NCBI GenBank assembly: GCA_023091735.1
Contig: JALKBU010000629.1
Coordinates: forward strand, 1 to 30,075
DNA from: Trichomonas tenax
Taxonomy: Eukaryota; Parabasalia; Trichomonadida; Trichomonadidae
Direction of reading: 5' to 3'
DNA: 30,075 nt
Both the position numbers and the translations under genes were made by a program. The notes beneath the pieces are model-generated. The model saw nothing but the letters and a program-made list of their open reading frames with translations, had not been told where the DNA came from and made no database searches. Below are positions 27,525 to 30,075 of this stretch, one piece after another (position 1 is the first letter of the stretch; the number at the start of each line of letters is the position of its first letter).

Positions 27525-27919
27525 TTAAAGGTTATAACACTTTTTTTAAAGACGTTATGTAGTCTAAAAAATGGACTTAGCTCTTTAATCATTTATTCTC
27601 AAGGAGTCTTGCTTAACTACGATGGTAGTGAACCTCACTCTGTCATGATTTATCAACATCTTTCATCAATTTCACTTAATTATTCACGATATTATTAGAA
27701 TATACTTTTACAGACGAATTTCTCATGTTTGCGCTGGCAGAATCTATCAGACTGAAGAAAAAATCATATTTACCGAGTTTATTTATACAATCATATCCAA
27801 TTTTTTAAACCGAGAGAATTACATTATATTTTGTATTTGGCGTACACTCTAGGAGTATAATATGCGGTCGTTGTCACCAATGGGTTTGTCTTCAAAATTT
27901 TGAGATACGATATCTAATC
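27525..27919. other. Non-coding region with an 89-bp repeat
   Basis: No gene. Contains the first copy of the 89-bp dispersed repeat at 27657-27745. Confidence 0.5.
27657..27745. repeat. 89-bp dispersed repeat, copy 1
   Basis: CATCTTTCATCAATTTCACT through GCGCTGGCAGAATCT recurs at 29046-29134 in the same orientation with only 3 differences in 89. Flanks are unrelated. The repeat contains an initiator-like TTTCACTTAATTAT and no significant reading frame. Confidence 0.85.
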
Positions 27920-28174
27920 TTATATACACATGGATTTATGAAGGATAGCTGAGATGACAACATTTGAAACATCATTTGGTAAACGTTTTATCTTGTTTTC
28001 TATGCGAGATTTCTCTTTGGTATAGTAAAAATCAATAAACGTCGGCACCAAATGTGCAAAAACCAAGAGAGCTTTAAAGCGTTGAAATATATATCGGATG
28101 CATGTAGGGATCATTGAGCAAACTATGTCGTGTTCTGTTGTCTTACAGTTTTTGCGCTTTGATAAAAGTATATA
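27920..28174 (-). other. Open frame of uncertain status
   Basis: The minus-strand frame is open for about 84 codons; an ATG at 28114 gives 64 residues. The text (FKALLVFAHLVPTFIDFYYTKEKSRIENKIKRLPNDVSN, in part) is mixed in composition and could be a fragment of a real gene. No family is recognised and no initiator is seen. It may be chance. Confidence 0.2.
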
Positions 28175-28410
28175 TTATAATAGTTCTTATGCACTATTAA
28201 TCATGTGCACATGGTTATAATTTGCAATATATTATGATTTTCATGACAGTATAAGCGGTTGTCATCGATTTTGAATCTAAAATATATTTATTTTGCAATT
28301 TGCAAAACTAAGTATTTTTTTTGAAGATATACAACTCTATTGCTGGGGTGTATACATCTAACTGTTGTATCACTGAATTTTTCAATAATTTCTAAATATC
28401 GTTCCAAGTT

Positions 28411-28481
28411 GTTCGAGAGGCTGATAATAGATGCTTCAAGGCTGAAGGGACTCTGAAGCACATCTTATCAGCCTCTCGAAC
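28411..28481. repeat. Long near-perfect hairpin, 28-nt arms and 15-nt loop
   Basis: Arms are 28411-28438 and 28454-28481. The outer 17 bp (GTTCGAGAGGCTGATAA with its exact complement) pair perfectly, extended outward by 2 more A-T pairs. Two 2-nt bulges then bracket 3 bp, followed by 6 more bp up to the loop. The stem is GC-richer than its surroundings. The size resembles a small-RNA precursor or a short inverted-repeat transposable element. Confidence 0.85.
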
Positions 28482-28525
28482 AAAACTCAACACAGAGTTC
28501 CATTTTGTGGAGCCCTTAGTGAAAA

Positions 28526-28544
28526 GTTTACATGTCATGTAAAC
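28526..28544. promoter_or_regulatory. 19-bp palindrome GTTTACATG-T-CATGTAAAC
   Basis: Perfect 9-bp arms around one base. It contains the TTTACATGTCA word that recurs in the non-coding parts of this window. A possible protein-binding site; target gene unclear. Confidence 0.5.
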
Positions 28545-28593
28545 AACAAAAATTTGACAAGTAAAATTATTTATTCCAATTTATAAGTTTTAT

Positions 28594-28902
28594 TTACTTC
28601 ATTTTTTCCTTCCACATTTCTACTACCTCATCTGGAGCATGTGTGGAAATAAATTCTGTAATTTCCTTCATGATTTGTATCTCAATATCCGTTGGTAAAT
28701 GAAGATCGATAATAGTCTCCATCATAACATCGCTTGTTTTATAAGCGATGTTAATAGTTTCTTTTAGTGTTTCTAATCCTAGCATAATTGAGCTAGGATA
28801 ATAGGCTAATGATCTTAACTTTTGTTCAATTTGAAAACTAGCACAGATATGTGATTCATTGATGAAGATCTGTGCTGAGAATGGAATTAATTGATTGAGT
28901 GG
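28594..28902 (-). other. Open frame of 102 codons, possible gene fragment
   Basis: From 28902 the minus strand is open to TAA at 28594-28596. The first ATG (28785) would leave 63 residues (MLGLETLKETINIAYKTSDV...MWKEKMK). The upstream in-frame part (FINESHICASFQIEQKLRSL) also reads like protein, so the frame may be the 3' end of a truncated gene. The composition is amphipathic helical. The frame overlaps three hairpin-forming segments (28725-28753, 28776-28799 and 28840-28876), which is odd for coding DNA. No family is recognised. Confidence 0.3.
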
Positions 28903-29045
28903 CTATATTATCTGTTGATTGTAGAGGTCATTGATTTATTAATGCTTGATCTCTCCTGATTTTTATAAGCTGTTCGTTTACTACATTAAGTATGGCCAAT
29001 CTGACACTTTACAAATGTCAGTTTTTCTAGAAAGGTGGAGGCCTC

Positions 29046-29134
29046 CATCTTTCATCAATTTCACTTAATTATGCACAATATTATTAGAATATACTTTTAC
29101 TGACGAATTTCTCATGTTTGCGCTGGCAGAATCT
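29046..29134. repeat. 89-bp dispersed repeat, copy 2
   Basis: Same as 27657-27745 with 86 of 89 positions identical. It sits right after the palindrome GGAGGCCTCC (29036-29045). Confidence 0.85.
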
Positions 29135-29260
29135 GAGGATGTTCATTCTATAACTTTTAAGCGAGTGGGTGTTGTTTAATAATCACCTTGAGGCAACTGT
29201 TTATATTAAAATGATTTAAAGACAAAATAAGTATAAACAAATTCACTTATTACATACGAA

Positions 29261-29380
29261 GTCCGAACATATTCAGGTCATAAGCACAATATCCGAACAT
29301 ATTTACATCTTAAGCACGATGTCTGTACATGCTCACATCGTAAATATGGTGTCTGAACATAATAACATCAGAAACACAAT
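29261..29380. repeat. Four tandem copies of a 30-bp minisatellite
   Basis: Units start at 29261, 29291, 29321 and 29351 with exact 30-bp spacing and the loose consensus GTCYGAACATATTYACATC followed by RTAAGCACAAT. Copies 1 and 2 are most alike and later ones have diverged. Being a multiple of 3, it could once have encoded a 10-residue repeat (VRTYSGHKHN / IRTYLHLKHD), but that frame has stops in copy 4. Confidence 0.75.
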
Positions 29381-29769
29381 GTTTTTACTTGTTCTCGAGT
29401 AAGCCGTTATTTATCAATGCTAATTTTAATTCAGCTGCATAGTTACTCTAAAATTATATGTTATTAATGTGATTTTATACAATCTTATTGTCATCTGAAG
29501 TAGCTGATCCAATCTCAAAGTCACTTAAATTGATTGGATTCGTCAATGTTAAAGTATATTCCACAATAATATTATTTTAATTATCCTCTTTTTTTTCAAT
29601 ACTTTTTCCTATTTATTTTTTGGGACTGGGACAAAATAGAACAACGTGCTTTTCTGACATGCAACTTTTGACATGTAGAGTCAGAATGTCAAAATAAAGG
29701 AAAGTGACGTGTTTGTGGGGGAAAAATGGAAAAGTGTCAATAGGTTGAAATGTATTGAACTCAATGTTG

Positions 29770-29931
29770 GAAGCCAAAGAAGACTTCATTATGAGTAGTT
29801 GTGGCTTCATAGTGAAGGATGACCTGGTGATCTAGCAGAGATGCATCCAGATGCCTATTCAACAGAAGCATGATTGGATGCATGGCGAGGTCGGCCTGAG
29901 ACTTCCAAAGCCCTCGAGTGGCTAAACCAGG
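29770..29931. other. GC-richer structured segment, possible non-coding RNA
   Basis: Two nested hairpin units lie side by side. GAAGCCA (29770-29776) pairs with TGGCTTC (29802-29808). ATGCATCCA (29841-29849) pairs with TGGATGCAT (29875-29883), with an inner ATGC/GCAT (29851-29854 and 29868-29871) and an outer GACCT/AGGTC (29821-29825 and 29888-29892). CCTGG (29823-29827) can alternatively pair with CCAGG (29927-29931). All frames contain stops. I cannot match it to a known RNA family. Confidence 0.35.
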
Positions 29932-30075
29932 CCCTGACAAGAACCCACTTATTGATTCAATTTTTAATACACATTACATTTTCACTTTTGATATTAATAT
30001 ATTATTTTTTTTCTATTTTTTATTTTTTCACAGATACCTTTTTCATTACAAGATTATTTTCATATTATTACTTAT

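Larger units (their letters stand above)
28903..30075. other. Non-coding right end with repeats
   Basis: No gene. Contains the second 89-bp repeat (29046-29134), a 30-bp tandem repeat (29261-29380) and a GC-richer self-complementary segment (29770-29931). The last 130 bases are plain AT-rich. Confidence 0.5.

Noticed and set aside
28594..28785. Complete 63-residue gene
   Set aside because: The frame continues upstream of the ATG with protein-like sequence and no initiator is seen, so a fragment is more likely than a complete small gene.
29261..29380. CRISPR array
   Set aside because: Units are directly adjacent with no spacers and the genome is eukaryotic.

Overview
This is an AT-rich eukaryotic window that most likely comes from a parabasalid (trichomonad) protist. 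Tritrichomonas foetus or a close relative is my best guess, from gene content and signals only. The evidence is as follows. Genes are short, mostly intronless and on both strands. Initiator elements of the trichomonad type (TCA, pyrimidine, T/A) lie 6 to 30 nt before many start codons. One probable 26-nt intron ends in a sequence close to the trichomonad ACTAACACACAG 3' splice motif. The families are those expanded in trichomonads: many protein kinases, ankyrin proteins, BspA-like leucine-rich repeat proteins, parallel beta-helix (Pmp-like) surface proteins and BTB-like proteins.

Layout. 1-1680 is non-coding with small inverted repeats. 1711-4099 holds a CAMK-like kinase whose C-terminal tail is cut off by one in-frame TGA, an unknown basic protein and a small multispanning membrane protein. 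4325-9662 is a mixed block on the minus strand: a decayed BspA-like gene, a dead S-adenosylmethionine synthetase gene, an intact KptA/Tpt1 RNA 2'-phosphotransferase and a frameshifted ankyrin gene. 9965-14144 carries the intron-containing ankyrin gene and a 902-residue TKL kinase. 14296-16633 is a degenerate tandem pair of beta-helix surface-protein genes on the minus strand; the first is interrupted by about 0.5 kb of unrelated DNA.

17201-21163 is the best-preserved housekeeping block: an HP1-like chromodomain/chromoshadow protein, a divergent casein kinase II alpha and a TBL1-like LisH-WD40 protein. All three families are tied to chromatin or its regulation elsewhere, but they are not an operon here. 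21164-23818 has no host gene and contains a 1,336-bp element with 25-bp terminal inverted repeats flanked by TA, as in Tc1/mariner elements. 23819-26597 has a small Tyr/Cys-containing protein, a type II membrane glycosyltransferase-like protein, and a BTB-like protein with two tandem ubiquitin-like domains that is broken by one apparent missing base. 26909-30075 is gene-poor: a beta-helix pseudogene, an 89-bp dispersed repeat in two copies, a 30-bp minisatellite, a long near-perfect hairpin and a GC-richer structured segment.

Overall there is no operon-like system. The genes are independently promoted units among decaying copies of large surface-protein and signalling families. The least ordinary items are the very short intron, the BTB plus double ubiquitin-like protein, the tail-truncated kinase, the long hairpin at 28411-28481 and the TA-flanked element. 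All calls come from reading the sequence; no database search was possible.
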